Below are positions 35,601 to 48,817 of a stretch of 64,000 nt of DNA, one piece after another. The stretch spans positions 2,857,001-2,921,000 of the forward strand of contig OY987248.1 of the NCBI GenBank assembly GCA_963920765.1. Direction: 5' to 3'. Source of the stretch: Ulota crispa (taxonomy: Eukaryota > Streptophyta > Bryopsida > Orthotrichales > Orthotrichaceae). Both the position numbers and the translations under genes were made by a program. Under the pieces are notes generated by a model that was not told the DNA's origin, did not search any database, and saw only the letters and a list, made by a program, of their open reading frames with translations. Every line of letters starts with the position of its first letter. Within the stretch, counting starts at the first letter, position 1.

Positions 35601-38600
35601 ACCAAGCGCCTCTTAGCAAATATAAAAGAGCAACATTGTAATAAAAGCAATTGATATTGTTGATCTCAAAAAAGGACTAAAATGATAGTGCATATATATT
35701 AGATTTTAAATCAGTAATAAGATATAAATTTTTTGTATAGTACATCATGATTAGATTCTAGACCAATTAATTTATGAGACATCAATTTTTTATAAAGTTG
35801 AATGTACATTAATCATACATGTCTTACTCATGCAAAGCGTGTGCCTCTATACTAGTATATAATAAGCATGGGAAAACTGATCATTTTGATATACGGATGT
35901 GTTGTAGAGAATGAATTTGCATATTATTGTTTATTACAAAAAAAACATTGAGTTTTTTTTTTGAACTGCTTATTTACAGTATGAATATAAGGAACACAAA
36001 TGGGTTTAAACAGTTAGTTTAGCTAGCGTAATATTTTTTGGTGGTTTTTTACGCTTACATATTATAATGTTTTCAGTTCCAAGATAATAATAATGTCACA
36101 AATATCTTGCCTGTTCCTTTTAAATGTCATCTTTATGGAAGATTTTAAGAAATGTTGTGTGATGTATTTAAAATCTTAATTATAATACCTTTGCATTTGT
36201 ACAATGTCACGTTATGTTTTTCCAAACGACAAAAATAATAATAATAATGATAATAATATTAACAATAATAATAACAACAACAACGCTTTCATACATTTTG
36301 ACTTTATTCTTCTCTTTGTAGTACATCTTGAGAGTTACTTCATATAATAAAGAAGTTAAGGATATTTTAAAACTGGACTCCCCACTTTTACAAATTTTGT
36401 GATTTTAAATTTGTTTACTAAAAGCAAACTATGAAGTATAGTACAATGCTTTTTATTTTATATTGTTTGAAACAATGCTTATAAATTGGTTCTCCTAGAG
36501 TTTTGATGTTTTTGAAATTCAAACATACAAGTAGATTCATATGATTGTATTTAACATCTTCTATAAGGACTTTCACTTGCTAAAGTTTGTAAAGATCATG
36601 TTTTTAGTACTTTTAGTTCTATAAAAAAAACCCAAAACATCTAGGAATTAAGTAAGAGATTATATTTGTTACGACTAGTAATGTGACCTCTTAGAGGGTG
36701 CAATAAGGTAAGAATGGCACTTACAAAGAAAGACACAAGTGAGATGGTATTGTTTTAATAATGTGGCTAGTTTACATGAATCTTTAAATTTTGTATCTAC
36801 AAACAAAGAATGAATTGCACTAGCAACCATTCATCAATGTCAACAAAAGAATACATGTTGTCTAGTGAAATGTTTCTATATAGGCATTGAAAGTTGCAGC
36901 TTTTATAATAATATGATGGAATCCCCAATTTCTAATGAAAATGAGGTTGATAACCAATTTTTGGTAACAAGTAAAGTTAATTCAACATTTAAGGACAATT
37001 TAAAGCACTTTAAAAATAAGGTTTTTTCAAAAAGAATTGACTTTTTCCTACAACTGAATATTTAAAAAGAATGTTATTGCAAGTCTATTGCAAGTAAAAA
37101 GGACTTTTTAAAGAAAATGACACAAAATTCATTATATGATATTGCTTTTCAAATATTATTACAAAGAGAGATCAATGATGCTTTTTAAGATCAAAAGTTA
37201 AAATTTGAAATTGTCAAATTCATTTAAAAGCTAAAAAATATGATCTGGAATTCTAGATGTGTATTTTAAGTAAAATATTTTTAAATGGATTTAAGTGGAT
37301 TAATCATCATGCCTAATATCCTGTTTTTTGTTGCAAACTTCTAAATATTAAGTGACAAAATCACATATTACAATACATCTAATTATTGGGATTATCCCAT
37401 TGACATCAACTTCTAAAACTTAAATATGTCATGATGGATCCTGATTTTTTGATGGTCTCTTGATGATTGTTAATCATTTTTTTAGATTCTTTTAATGAAG
37501 GATCATGAGCATTTTCATACTCTAGAAAATGGTATTTCATGTCTTCAACGAAACCATGATTTGAACATGTATTAGTGTTTTCACTTCTTTTTAATATAAG
37601 AATAGGATAGAGTTGGTTAAACAAGTGCAACTACCTTAATTATTTATGTATACAGTACTTCTTTTTTACTTTGCATATGTATGTAAATTTACTTTAGAAG
37701 AACATATATCAACTACTACATTGTTTATTTTACTTTGTGACACTTGCTAAAACAAGTAAATGTAGGTTATGATTCTTTCATTAAAGATGAAATGTTTTGT
37801 TCAGGGTATTTTCAACATGATTAGCATAAAATCTACGTGAACACACTAAAACAACAACTTTTAGTAAAATATCATTACCTAAATTTACTTGTAGTAGCAA
37901 GTGAGATTAATTTAGAATACTTTTTTTTGTTTTGTTATGTGGGTTAAAATCAAGTATGATTTGAAAGTCCATTCCAAAAGCTAAAGGAAAACCATTAACA
38001 TATGATATTATTTTTATTTTTATTTTTGTTTTTGAACCACAATTAACATGTAATGTATCAATTACAAATGCATGTGGAATACACATAATTCTTTATGACA
38101 AGCCTTGGCATTATTACATTAATGTATGTTTTTAACTTTCTTAAATAACCCTCTTCTATCTCACACATGAATTTTTTTCAAATTGCTATTAAGTTAATTT
38201 GTAAAACATATGTTTAGTTTCACAAATTCCTAAATACTAAGTAAAAGGTATTTTTTGCTTTATCTTCATGACAAACTAATTGAGTATAAATTCAAATCAT
38301 GATTAATCCAGAAACTCATTGCTTTCATTTACTAGGTAATTAAGACCAAGGTGGCTATCCTAATAAATTTTATCTTTTTATGGATGGCTAAATATGCCAA
38401 TTTGAATTATATGATGAATATTTGAGTGATAATCAAGAAAGGTTGTTACAAACAAATATGATATGTATAACTACATTATATGGAATCTCATGTTCATTCT
38501 AAAAAAATGCATATAATTTTAAAAACTGATAAATGATTCATTTTATAATGAACGTTTATTAAGACATGTTTGCACTTAGTATGATCAACGACATTGGCAA

Positions 38601-39310
38601 AGTGAATATAGTCCACAAATGTACTTAAATTCATTTCCTGTCCCTAACTAACACCACAGGAGTATATAATCTTCAAGACATGGATTCTCGTAACAAACAC
38701 TTGTGTTATTTTATTTTTTTCATTTTTTTGTGATGCATAAACCTATATTGAAAAAATCCCACTCTATAACTTTAGTAGCGGTGAATAAGATTAGCACCTA
38801 AGTCATTGTTCACCTTTGAGAAAATATAAGACTATTGCACATATGAAACAATTGTTGAAACTTTAAAACCATAATGACATACAATTTGAGGATATACTCT
38901 AAAAGCAACTTAAGTATAGTTGTTTACTTTTGTTACTATTTCCTCTCATTTTTTAATCTAAGTAAGATAAAAAATTTGGTTATAAGAAATCAATTGAGAA
39001 CTCTCATAATTGTGTAAGATATATGATTCATGTTGCACTATAAAATTGAAGTAAGAGAAAATCACAAGAAAATTCAATTGTGCTTGGGGAGTGCACTCCC
39101 CATTTTATTTAAGAACACATGCAATCAAATGAAGGGTTGTTTTGATTACTTTGGTCCTAAATTTTTGACATGTCTTTAAAATAAATAAGGATCATTGTAA
39201 TGTGTATATGGTTTTTATAAATAACAAAGGGTATTTTATATTGATGAGTTTTATATATTTTTTAGTTCTACAATAGGGTTATTTTATTAGAAACAAAAAT
39301 CCAAGAATAT
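35601..39310. other. Long AT-rich gene-free stretch
   Basis: 3.7 kb of low-complexity AT-rich DNA. It has an ATA/ACA trinucleotide run near 36228-36285 (aataataataatgataat, then aacaacaac). No frame longer than about 75 codons and no recognisable product. Confidence 0.55.
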
Positions 39311-39375
39311 AATAGGGTAGGATCTAGAATAGGTTTAGTATTAATAGGGTAGGGTCTGGTATAGGTTTTAGTATT
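39311..39375. repeat. 32-bp tandem duplication beside element C
   Basis: AATAGGGTAGGATCTAGAAT, then AGGTTTAGTATT, is repeated immediately with small changes (GGGTCTGGT). It ends exactly at the TTAA of the next element. Confidence 0.75.
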
Positions 39376-39377
39376 AA

Positions 39378-40294
39378 CCCCTAAGTCCCTAGGGCCTTTA
39401 TTTTGTCAAAAGACACCCAAAATTGTGATTTCTACTGCAAAGAGTAAGTTTGAAAATTGGTCTTTTTGTATATCTAACCATGGGATCTTGTACTAGACTT
39501 GTATAAGAATGTGCACACAAAAATCCATAAACTTTGACTGCACAGATTGCAAGATATTTGCATTTGAATTGTAAAAAACAAGCTTCTTTGCACCTTGCAT
39601 GATTAGATTATTTGACTTTGAGCTTTTTTGACATAAATTTTTTGTACTGCAGAGTTTTGAGGTTTATTTTTTTATGGTGGGAAATTGAGTTAAGAATCTT
39701 AAAAAAAACAAAAACCAAAAATACCTAATTTTCATTCTTAAAGAAATCATTAGGTGGATGAAGGTTTGAGATTGAACAAAAATTTAAATTGTTAATAACC
39801 CTACAATGGAATTGAAACGCAATAATTCCAACGATGGGATTGTTCTAAAAATCAAACTTCACCCTCCTCAACAATTTTTTTTGAAAAAATGTTAAACTTG
39901 CATTCAAAAATGAAGTTTATAAGTTGTTTTTTCAAGAAGATGCTTGAATTGCCCAAAAAACAAGATTGTCCATAACTTTCTCACAACTAGTCCAAATGGA
40001 ATGAATCAAAGCTTCAGATGTATACAAAACTTTAGCCTTTTTTTTTTCCTTTTTTTTTTTTAATTCAAAATTTTTAATTTTTTTTTCTACCTGATTTATA
40101 TAAATCTTTGCTTATCTAGGCATAACTTTTGCTTTTGGACAGATTGGAATAAAAATTATATTCTCCAAAGGCAAAAGCTAATGTGTTTTCCTATCTTCAA
40201 AAAATGTTTCAAAAAATCAAGACAAAAATTGAGGCTGTAGGTACCTGCCCAAATTCTCATTTGTCCCCCGAGGGGACACTCAAGGATTTAGGAG
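39378..40294. mobile_element. TTAA-type element C
   Basis: The left end is TTAA-CCCCTAAGTCCCTAGG; the right end complements to TTAA-CTCCTAAATCCTTGAG. The right end also carries GGTACCTGCCCAAATTCTCA followed by TTTGTCCCCC, the same subterminal block as element B. Length 917 bp, non-coding. Confidence 0.55.
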
Positions 40295-40298
40295 TTAA

Positions 40299-41733
40299 AT
40301 GTATCCGTAAAATCCAAAGCAAGTTTCCAATACGTCATATATGCCAGCTGTACTAGGGTTTACAATGGGTGGCGCTCTCTCTATACTACACGTGGCGGTA
40401 CAAGGGGAGGATGAAAAGCAAAATTTGTGGTTCAAAATTATGGATGAAATTTAGTTACACTATGGTTTAGGGTATTACTTGTCAATGCAAGAGGTTGGGT
40501 AGGGTTTCCTTATCTTGTTACTCTAGAGCTTTGAAAGTTTTGTTGTTCGTCCAGTACATGTCTTTATAATGAAAATAGGGTATCCTAAAATATCACATTT
40601 TATTTTTTATAATGAAGCATAGGGTTCATTTAATATGATGAATTTAGAAATTTACCTAAACATAGCCCTATGAAAATACACAAAATTTACCTACATAGCC
40701 CCCCTCTAATAGGGCCTTGAACGCAAGGTACCCATGAAAATTTGGTATAGTGCACTCTCCGAGCAATTGTGTATGCTTGGGCAACAAATCTTGCTCTATG
40801 AAAAGTAGGAACATATCATTAACTTACCTCAAAGTTATAATATAGATAAAAGCTAAACTAAAGTTTGAATTAAACATGTTTAAGATTTAACTTTTAAATG
40901 AATATGGGTTAGGTAATTTTAAGGCAAATCCAAAACATTAACTCTCAAGTTGTATCTATTATGAGGAATGCTATACTGTGAGTGGGGATTTGTGAGCCTA
41001 GATTTCTTTTATCAATATACCAATTTTTACTTATAATCATGTACATAGGGTTCTATTATTGTGCATTTTGAATTTTAATGTCTAGAAAAACTTGTTGTTC
41101 TTTTAAAAGTTCCATTGATTTTGAACTCAAAATCGATTCCCGCTAACAAAATCTTGACTCACTCTCATAACTTACTGTTTTTTACTCACAAAGTAGCGTC
41201 ATCCTCTCAGCTATTCTTTATTTTATTGATGATCTTTGTATGTTTTCTAAACATTTCAATACATGGTGTTTTTATTTAGAATTACCTATAATGAAGGGAC
41301 ATATTTGTTTTCTTGCAAAACTAGAAATCCCTAAACCTACGAATAAAAATATTTAAAATTTGTTTTGTTTTTTCATCATTTGAAATATCAAAAGTCAAGT
41401 AAAATAATACAAAAAACAATGATCTAATATCGCGAAGCCACTGCCACAGTGAAACAACCTAACTTTCGCAATGTAAACCCTTCCGGGGGACACTTGCAGA
41501 AAAAGTAAAAACCACGTGCGATAAAGTATAGAATCTAATATATTAATTATGAGTAAAACTTGTAAGAAAAATACATGCAATATAGGGTATTCTAGTAGTG
41601 AAAATTATAATTATATATAATATAGGGTTGACAAAAAATGATAATCATGTAAGTCATAGATATAAAATAGAATGAAAAAAAGGGTGTAAAATCATGTTGC
41701 CATCCTTGATTGTGTTCTTCAACACAAATTGTA
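40299..41733. other. Intergenic DNA, no gene seen
   Basis: AT-rich with no supported coding region, tRNA or clear repeat ends. Confidence 0.5.
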
Positions 41734-42315
41734 CTCCCTCTGTCCCAATATAAAACTTCAAATTAGGCAGTTCTTGTCCCACTAAAAAGCTCTCTTTTGT
41801 TAAATTTAATTATTGAGAAAGCATTTGTCATGTCCAATGATCTCACGCGGGTGTAAGTTAAGCAATTAAAAAGCATTCCTCTCCTAACAAGCTTGGCCTT
41901 GCCCATATGAGGTACCATTGTTGCTACTAATCTTTAAATCATCAATAATGAGGAGCTAGCAACATGTACAAATATGGTACTTTTTGCATGGAATTTGGGT
42001 GCCCAAACGGCAACATCAAAGCTGGAGATTTTGCATACATTTGGTAGATGGTGCATTGATTCTAAAACGCAAGTGCCATTAGTACAAAGATTAAAATAAT
42101 GAGGAGCATGCGGCCTTCACAAACTATGCACAAATATGGTACTTTTTGCATGGAATTTGGGCATCTAAATGGCAACATAAAAACTTGAAATTTTGCAGAT
42201 ATTTGGTAGGTGGTATATTGCTTCTAGAATGCATTTGTTACTAGCATAATGACTAAAAATACAAATAATCCCTCATGGAGAAGTTTTTCGGAGCTTTATA
42301 ATGGGACAGAGGGAG
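41734..42315. mobile_element. Stowaway-like (Tc1/mariner) MITE
   Basis: It is flanked by TA and has the termini CTCCCTCTGTCCCAATATA and TTATAATGGGACAGAGGGAG, the classic plant Stowaway end. Length 582 bp. Two related internal blocks (ACAAATATGGTACTTTTTGC, then ATGGAATTTGGG) lie near 41967 and 42130. No transposase. Confidence 0.88.
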
Positions 42316-43444
42316 TATTCTTTTGGTATTTGTTTTGTTTTTATATGTATTACCAATGCTTCTATTGGCTTCTCTTTGCGTGCAGTTCTTTCTTGTGTTG
42401 AAATTGTGTATATGTCATTGCAACATGGCTCTTAGTGTTTTACACTTTCAAGACAATAGAGAACTTAGAAAAACAATTGGATATAACAAAAAGAATGGGT
42501 TACAAGGAAAAAATGAGGTATAAGGAAAAAAATGAAATGTAAGTAATATACAGTACCTTAAAATGCCACCCTCCAAGGAAACATTATAAGTACCAATATA
42601 GTGAAATTAATCACTAAAATTTACCTTTATTTTAAAAAGAATATCATGTCTTATAATATATTTCATAAGGTTATAAATAGCCCCCCATTAAATAGGTCAT
42701 TGTCACATGTGTATGCAAAATGTAAGAGGGACTATCCCCTCAAGTGTAAATCAATCTTAGAGAAACAAACTAACCTTTCTTTCTCACATTTCGATGAGTG
42801 CTAGAATGGTATATAGATAAACAATACGCTGAAACCACAAGTTTGAGGATTTAGATATATTTTTAATTACTTTTTACATATAAAGCATTAATTTGCCTAC
42901 ATATTATATCATGTTAATCAAAATATTATTATTATTATTTTAAGTAAAATATGAATAAAAACTCAAGTATTGCAATGTGACTTTATACTTAAAAAAAAGA
43001 AGGACCTTAAATAAGGCTTGACATAATCATCTACATGTTTGGATCCAAGATGGAAATCTTATTCATTGGTAAGAAAATGTGAGAGTTTAGAAACCTACAA
43101 TCAAGAGGTTAAATTTAGAAATCTTGGAATATATTTTTAAATTGAAGGACTCTCATATAGAGCAAATTTCCATGCTAGCACATAATAGTAAAACAAAAAC
43201 AACAAACAAGTTTGTAGAGTGTTAATTGATTGATTAATTAAATTTTTTGTAGGTTTTTCAATTCTAAAGGCAAACTTCTATGTTGTATTGGAATCAATCA
43301 AGGTGAGCAATGATTTTCAACTTGGTAAAACTCAAATTTCCAAAATTTGTATGCTTCTTGCAAGAAACTTGTTAGAGCACCATTATCAATTTCCAATTTT
43401 TTTCTTTCTAGCACACCTTTCATATATGATTAAGTAAATCCTTT
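42316..43444. other. Intergenic DNA, no gene seen
   Basis: Short frames only. AT-rich; nothing supported beyond small simple repeats such as ATTATTATTATT near 42925. Confidence 0.5.
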
Positions 43445-44080
43445 AAAGCATCTACATCAATGCCCTCCTAGGGTTTGACACTTGCTAGAATTGGATGAGA
43501 GGTGCTCTAGGCTCTTTGAATCCTTCTTATGGGACTATATTCTAGCGTACCTAACAATCTCCATTGAAAACACTATTCATCCTAAGTTTGGTGAAATTTC
43601 TTCTATATTCCCCTAATGAATGACCAAATGACTATTTATGGGGCATGTTGAAGTGCAATGGCCACCTTGCCAAAGAACATGCATGAGTGGAGATAAAGGA
43701 GTCCAAGCCAACATATGCACTGGTCCGGGCTCTTTCATAGTTTTCTATATGTTTTAGCCGGCCCTCAAGTCCCTTGACCTCCATCCATGCTCTTAAAAAA
43801 GGTGGCCTTGCACTCCAACATACCCCATAAATTATTAGTTGACCACTTGTCAAGGATTGTGAGGATAAAGTTCTCTCAACTTAAGATGAATAGTGTCTTG
43901 AAGGGCCCTTGCTAAGCACCGTGGGACAAAGTGTCTTGAGGGGATTTTGAGAAGGGCCTCAACACTTTTCATCCACTTTGAGCATGTTTGAGCTATTGGT
44001 GGAGATGCCCTAAGGACACTTCAATAACAAATGTAAACTTTGAACAAGCCAAGTATGACGAGCAACTATGGAGATGCTCT
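43445..44080. mobile_element. Foldback element with AGCATCTMCAT ends
   Basis: The outer ends are TAAAGCATCTACATC and GGAGATGCTCTTA. Inside, TGACCAAATGACTATTTATG and GTGCAATGGCCACC (43620-43670) are mirrored by GGTGGCCTTGCACTCC and TTGACCACTTGTC (43801-43860). ACACTATTCATCCTAAG (43570) is mirrored by CTTAAGATGAATAGTG (43881-43896). Part of the left arm resembles 3700-3790. No coding capacity; edges approximate. Confidence 0.6.
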
Positions 44081-45388
44081 TAAGGTAGTCTGCTCATAAA
44101 TTGTCCAAGCATTAAAACCCCACCTTCTCAAATGTACCCTTATTGTACATGTTTTTTTTCATAAGTTTTCAAAATGTACACAAAGAATACATTTGAGAAG
44201 GTGGGCAATTTTAGAGACTTATGACCTTTCCACTTTAAAATTTCATAACTAATTCCACAAAGTTCCAAAAAATACGAAATAACTTGGATTGGATGTCAAC
44301 TCTTCTTGTCTCTCAAGAAAAATTTACTAAAAAAATAGTTCAAGAAGTTTCACCTCCCAAAAATTCAGTTTCAGCTGTTAGATGGATGGTTTATGAGCAC
44401 ACTACCTTAGTTCCTTTATCTTTCCCAGAGCTCTAGGATTCCTATGCAGCAGGAAAGTTGACATTGGAACCAAACATGGAAGTTTCGGACCTCAGTACAA
44501 ACCCACCAAAGGAGATGAAATTGACCACCTACAGAATATAGGCTGATAGGCATATACTTGCCTTCGCAAAAGAAGAGAACTGAGCTTTAATTTCCACCTG
44601 GCCCCACAAACACTTCTGTGCAATATACATAACATTGTTAACCAGACGCTGACCTCCCCAGCATGTTCCCCCCGATGCCTGGGAGGGGAGTTTAGTTATA
44701 AATATGTAGCTCTCATTGGTGAAGGGGCAGGGCCATTGCATGTCATCCGCTGAAATTCTTCTCAGATTGAGAGAGTAAAAGGGTCCCTTTTAGCAAAGGT
44801 AAACAATGTTATGTACCACTTCATTTTACTACATATTTGTTGATGTGGGTCAAGGCGGAAAAGCTCAAGTGTTTTCCTAAACAAGGGTAATAGTAATAAT
44901 TTGCCCCCTATTTTTTATAGTTCAATTGTATTCTCCTCTAAAGTTTGAGACTATAGTAGGGGCATTGAATTCAAATATGCATTCAAATTTCTCAAATTCA
45001 ATCTCCCAATGGTAATTATCTAAACACTCACATTTTTTGGAGGGTGAAAAACATAGTGCTTTTCCACCTTGGCTTCACATCAACATATGTACATTAATAT
45101 GAGCCCAATATATCAAGCCCAAAAACAAGGGAATTGATATGTGCACATCTAGGGTTCAAGATATGCACACAGCAGGAGGGGTAAATTTTAGATGTTTACC
45201 ATCAACAAGTTGAATTTGAAAGTTTTGAATTCAAATTTAAATTTAAAGACCTTCATATTGTCTAGAACTTCAAAGGAGGTTACAATTGAACAAAGCCTAG
45301 TGGAAAAACTTAGCTAGGGACAAAATTATTACTTTTATCCTTGCTTATAAAAAAAAAGTAAGCTTTTCCATTAGGCATTGTATAATTG
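44081..45388. other. Intergenic DNA holding an uninterrupted dispersed-repeat copy
   Basis: Positions 44838-45110 match 22411-22598 plus 23251-23345. The point where the other copy carries element A1 is here plain TAATTATCTAAACACTCAC, near 45013-45030. No gene is supported. Confidence 0.55.
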
Positions 45389-45700
45389 AGGTAGCAGCAC
45401 CCATAATTGTCAAATTCAGGGTTTTGAACATGATTATCAACAAACATCTAGCAAATTATAGGATCTTATTCGGAAGAGAAAAATGATGAGTTTGCACTTT
45501 CCAATGTATTATTTTGATACTATGAGAATAAGTTGTGAATTTTTAAAGAGCCGACTGCAATTGCACCTAATACCAACACTAAGGTTTCATGTTCACATGT
45601 TGTACATCCTTGTAATTACATCTATTCACTTCCACAGATTTTCCAAAATTTTAGAGGTGATGGTTTTGGGTATAGTGATGGTTATGGGTGCTTGCTACCT
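45389..45700 (+). mobile_element. TIR element of the AGGTAGC family
   Basis: The left end is AGGTAGCAGCACCCATAATT and the right end is ATGGTTATGGGTGCTTGCTACCT with one indel. It is the inverted relative of 24753-25068, sharing the block CATGTTGTACATCCTTG and onwards. About 312 bp, non-coding. No certain target duplication. Confidence 0.65.
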
Positions 45701-45898
45701 AACAACCTCCTTTGTAGATCTAGCCAAAATGAAGGTTTCTAAATCCAAATTTGAATTCAAAATTTTCAAATCCAACTTATTAATGGTAAATATCTAAAAT
45801 TTATTCCTCTTGCAATGTGCATATCTCGAACCCCGGGTGTGCACATATCAATTCCCAAAAACAAACTCAATTTATAAAGTGATGGAATATGGAATTAA

Positions 45899-46802
45899 CC
45901 CTTTAAGGACCACGCAACCATATTTTGGTCGCTGGGAGTGGTTTTTGGCTTGTAGGTTGAAATTGCTCAATAATTTGGAATTTGGTCTTGAAGTACGCAT
46001 GTGATCACAAGAATTTTGCATCCATCTAAAAAAATAACAATGCAATTGGGTATGTGAGTTGATAAATAATGGTGTTTATACGGCATGGCTTCAAAATATG
46101 TAACCAATTTTTGTCAAAGATGGAACAAAGCAACAACACAATACATCAAGTATGCAAGAAGAATGTCAAATTTTAATTGCACAATTCTAAAAAATTTCAA
46201 ATTGCTTAAGAATGCGTGTATTGTTTTCATATACGGTAGTAATATAATTGTAGTATTTGAAGATCTACTAAAATGTTGTTGTCATTTTGGCTTTAAAATT
46301 TGTCATCTTACATTTAAGGCCAATTCTTGATTGTTTTCACCAATTGGATTTTCTAGAATAATTATCAAATTTCTTGTAGAACCGTTTTAGGGTAGCAAAG
46401 AAAGTGGGTTTTTTGACCCTTTTTGTCCACTTAGCTACACCTTGTGATTGCTATTTTTGTCTATTTTGTGTGAAACTAGTCTTGTTGAAAAGGTGGGAAA
46501 TCTTGCTTTCTAGAAATGTAAGGCTCTTCTCAATTGAAACTTGCATGAAAGGTTAACATTCAAAACTAAACAAGAATGAAACACAAGAGATTTTTTGTAT
46601 ACGGCTCACTCAGTCAGTATAATATTTCACCTCCAAAGGTAGATCTAGCAGAAATTTTGGTGCTTTACAATAAACAAGATGTACTTCCCATTTGTACGGT
46701 TGGATTATTGAAAATGGGTCCATATTTGAGTCAATTCCAAATCTAAGCTTAGAGCCCCTGTTTTCAGTGGATTCTGTGGAAATGGGTGTGGTCGTTAAAG
46801 GG
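45899..46802. mobile_element. TTAA-type element G
   Basis: The left end is TTAA-CCCTTTAAGGACCACGC; the right end complements to TGAA-CCCTTTAACGACCACAC. It is 904 bp, non-coding, with termini like element F. The right flank reads TTCA on the plus strand, one change from TTAA. Confidence 0.68.
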
Positions 46803-46806
46803 TTCA

Positions 46807-47444
46807 CTACGACAAGGTACCCACTCAAGTTCCTAAATGCAGGCCAAGACAACAGTCAAGTGTCCACGTGTCGACATGCAGTCCAGTCCTTTGTTTTTTC
46901 AGACGTTTCATGGAATCAAATTGGACCCCTTGTTCTTTTCTAATCATACTCAAACATTTGAGAACTGCTGCATGACACTTTTCCTCATGTACACTGTCAA
47001 CCTCCATAATTGCACAATCTCTTTGGATTTATATGGGGTTATCACTGCTCATGTGGACGTTCACCATACCAAGCAGGGTTTTTTTTTATTTTTTATTTTT
47101 TATTTTTTTATTTTATATAAAGAAGTGCCAAAGTGGCAATTTAAAATGTTATAATGGTGCTTCAAATTTCAACATTCATCCACATATTGGATAGAAAATA
47201 TCACAGTAGCGCATAATACATGTCTATAATTTAGTTTTCATCCACAATTTGACAATTTCATCCACATTCTTTTTTTAAAATTTGAAGCGTTTTTGGCAAT
47301 TTCATCCAAGTAATCATGTTTCTTTTTCTATAGGCTTGGTGGCAATAAAAAAAATTGGTGCTTTTTTGCTCCAAATTGCCAAAATAAAATAAATGATACC
47401 AAGTGATTTTGAACACCACCAAAATTCTGACCCCCTACTCATGC
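46807..47444. other. Intergenic DNA, no gene seen
   Basis: It contains a T-rich low-complexity run (TTTTTTATTTTTTATTTTT type) near 47079-47115. Nothing else is supported. Confidence 0.5.
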
Positions 47445-47654
47445 CACTAGGGGGTGTCAAACCCCTTGTTTTTTCACATGATAAATTTTGGTGATTTTGC
47501 CCATAACTTTATCACCTTTTGCAATTATCATGTGTGATAACTCTATTACCCACCTCCAAAGGTGGGTGATAGAGTTATAAAGTTATGACATAAAAGTTAT
47601 CAAGTGATCTTGTAAGTTGTAACTCTCTTCTAGCAAGCTAACCAATGGTTATGT

Positions 47655-48045
47655 GATATTAAAGAGGTAAGAATGTGATATTAAAGAGGGAGAATGTGAT
47701 ATTAAAGAGGTAAGAATGTGATATTAAAAAGGTAAGAATGTGATATTAAAGAGGGAGAATGTGATATTAAAGAGGTAAGAATGTGATATTAAAAAGGGAG
47801 AATGTGATATTAAAGAGGTGAGAACATGATATTAAAGAGGTGAGAACATGATATTAAAGAGGTGAGAACATGATATTAAAGAGGGAGTATGTGACATTAA
47901 AGAGGTAAGAATGTGACATTAAAGAGGTGAGGATGTGATATCAAAGAGGGTGAGGATATGATATCGAAGAGGGTGAGGATATGATATCGAAGAGGGTGAG
48001 GATATGATATCGAAGAGGGTGAGGATGTGTTATTAAAGAGGTAAT
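47655..48045 (+). repeat. 22-bp tandem array, forward arm
   Basis: The unit GTGATATTAAAGAGGTAAGAAT repeats about 17-18 times with variants (gagggagaatgt, gaggtgagaacat, gagggtgaggatat). The variants occur in runs, as expected of unequal exchange or slippage. Confidence 0.93.
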
Positions 48046-48109
48046 TGTGCTTTTAGTGGTATGATTTGAAGCAACATTATATTACTAAAATCACAATTAC
48101 CTCTATAGT

Positions 48110-48475
48110 ATCACAACTTTGCTCTTTGTGATAATATGGATACAATTATAGTGACCTTTGTAATATCACATTTAGACCTTTGTAATATCACATTTAGACC
48201 TTTGTAATATCACATCTTGATCTTTGTTATATCACATCTTGACCTTTATGATATCACATCCTCACCTCTTTAATATCATATTCTCCCTCTTTAATATCAC
48301 ATCCTTGCCTCTATAGTATTGCATCTTGACCTTTGTAATATCGCATCTTGACTTTTGTAATATTGCATCTTGACCTTTGTAATATCGCATCTTGACCTTT
48401 GTAATATCGCATCTTGACTTTTGTAATATTGCATCTTGACCTTTGTAATATCACATCTCCACTTTTGTGATATTA
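48110..48475 (-). repeat. 22-bp tandem array, reverse arm
   Basis: The unit TTTGTAATATCACATCTTGACC is the reverse complement type of the forward array (GGTCAAGATGTGATATTACAAA) and is repeated about 15-16 times. The side nearest the middle keeps CTCTTTAATATCACAT forms identical to the forward array; the outer side has the TTTGTAATATCGC form. Confidence 0.92.
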
Positions 48476-48817
48476 TCACATAGATATAATTTGAAAACTT
48501 ATTGAAATTTTTATTTTGCATTTGACTTAAAATATGAAAATCCTAATTAAATGCTAATGGTGAATGTGCAACGTAGCTAATGTCAATTGCTAATTTTAAT
48601 AAGAAAAATTTGAAGTTTTTCGTAACAATCCACTCCATTATGCATTTAGGGAAAAGGGGAAAGAGTTATGTAGGGAAAGTGGTCATAATTATCAAGTGAT
48701 TTGTGAAGCTTTGTAAAGGTGATAACTTCTAGGGTTGCCTTGTGAGCAACTACCCATACCTTTGAATGAATTTCAAGATAAAATTATCCCAAAATCAAAA
48801 GTTTGACACCCCTAGTG

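Larger units (their letters stand above)
47445..48817. mobile_element. CACTA-like element built of inverted 22-bp arrays
   Basis: The left end is CACTAGGGGGTGTCAAAC and the right end complements to CACTAGGGGTGTCAAAC. A hairpin at 47537-47579 (ATAACTCTATTACCCACCT against AGGTGGGTGATAGAGTTAT) lies near the left end. The inside consists mainly of two opposed arrays (listed separately). CACTA termini with direct and inverted subterminal repeats are characteristic of CACTA/EnSpm elements. There is no transposase. The flanking triplets TGC and AAT do not match, so the target duplication is not confirmed. Length 1373 bp. Confidence 0.62.

Noticed and set aside
47655-48475. CRISPR-like array of 22-bp repeats
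   Set aside because: The repeats are contiguous with no spacers and the host is a plant.
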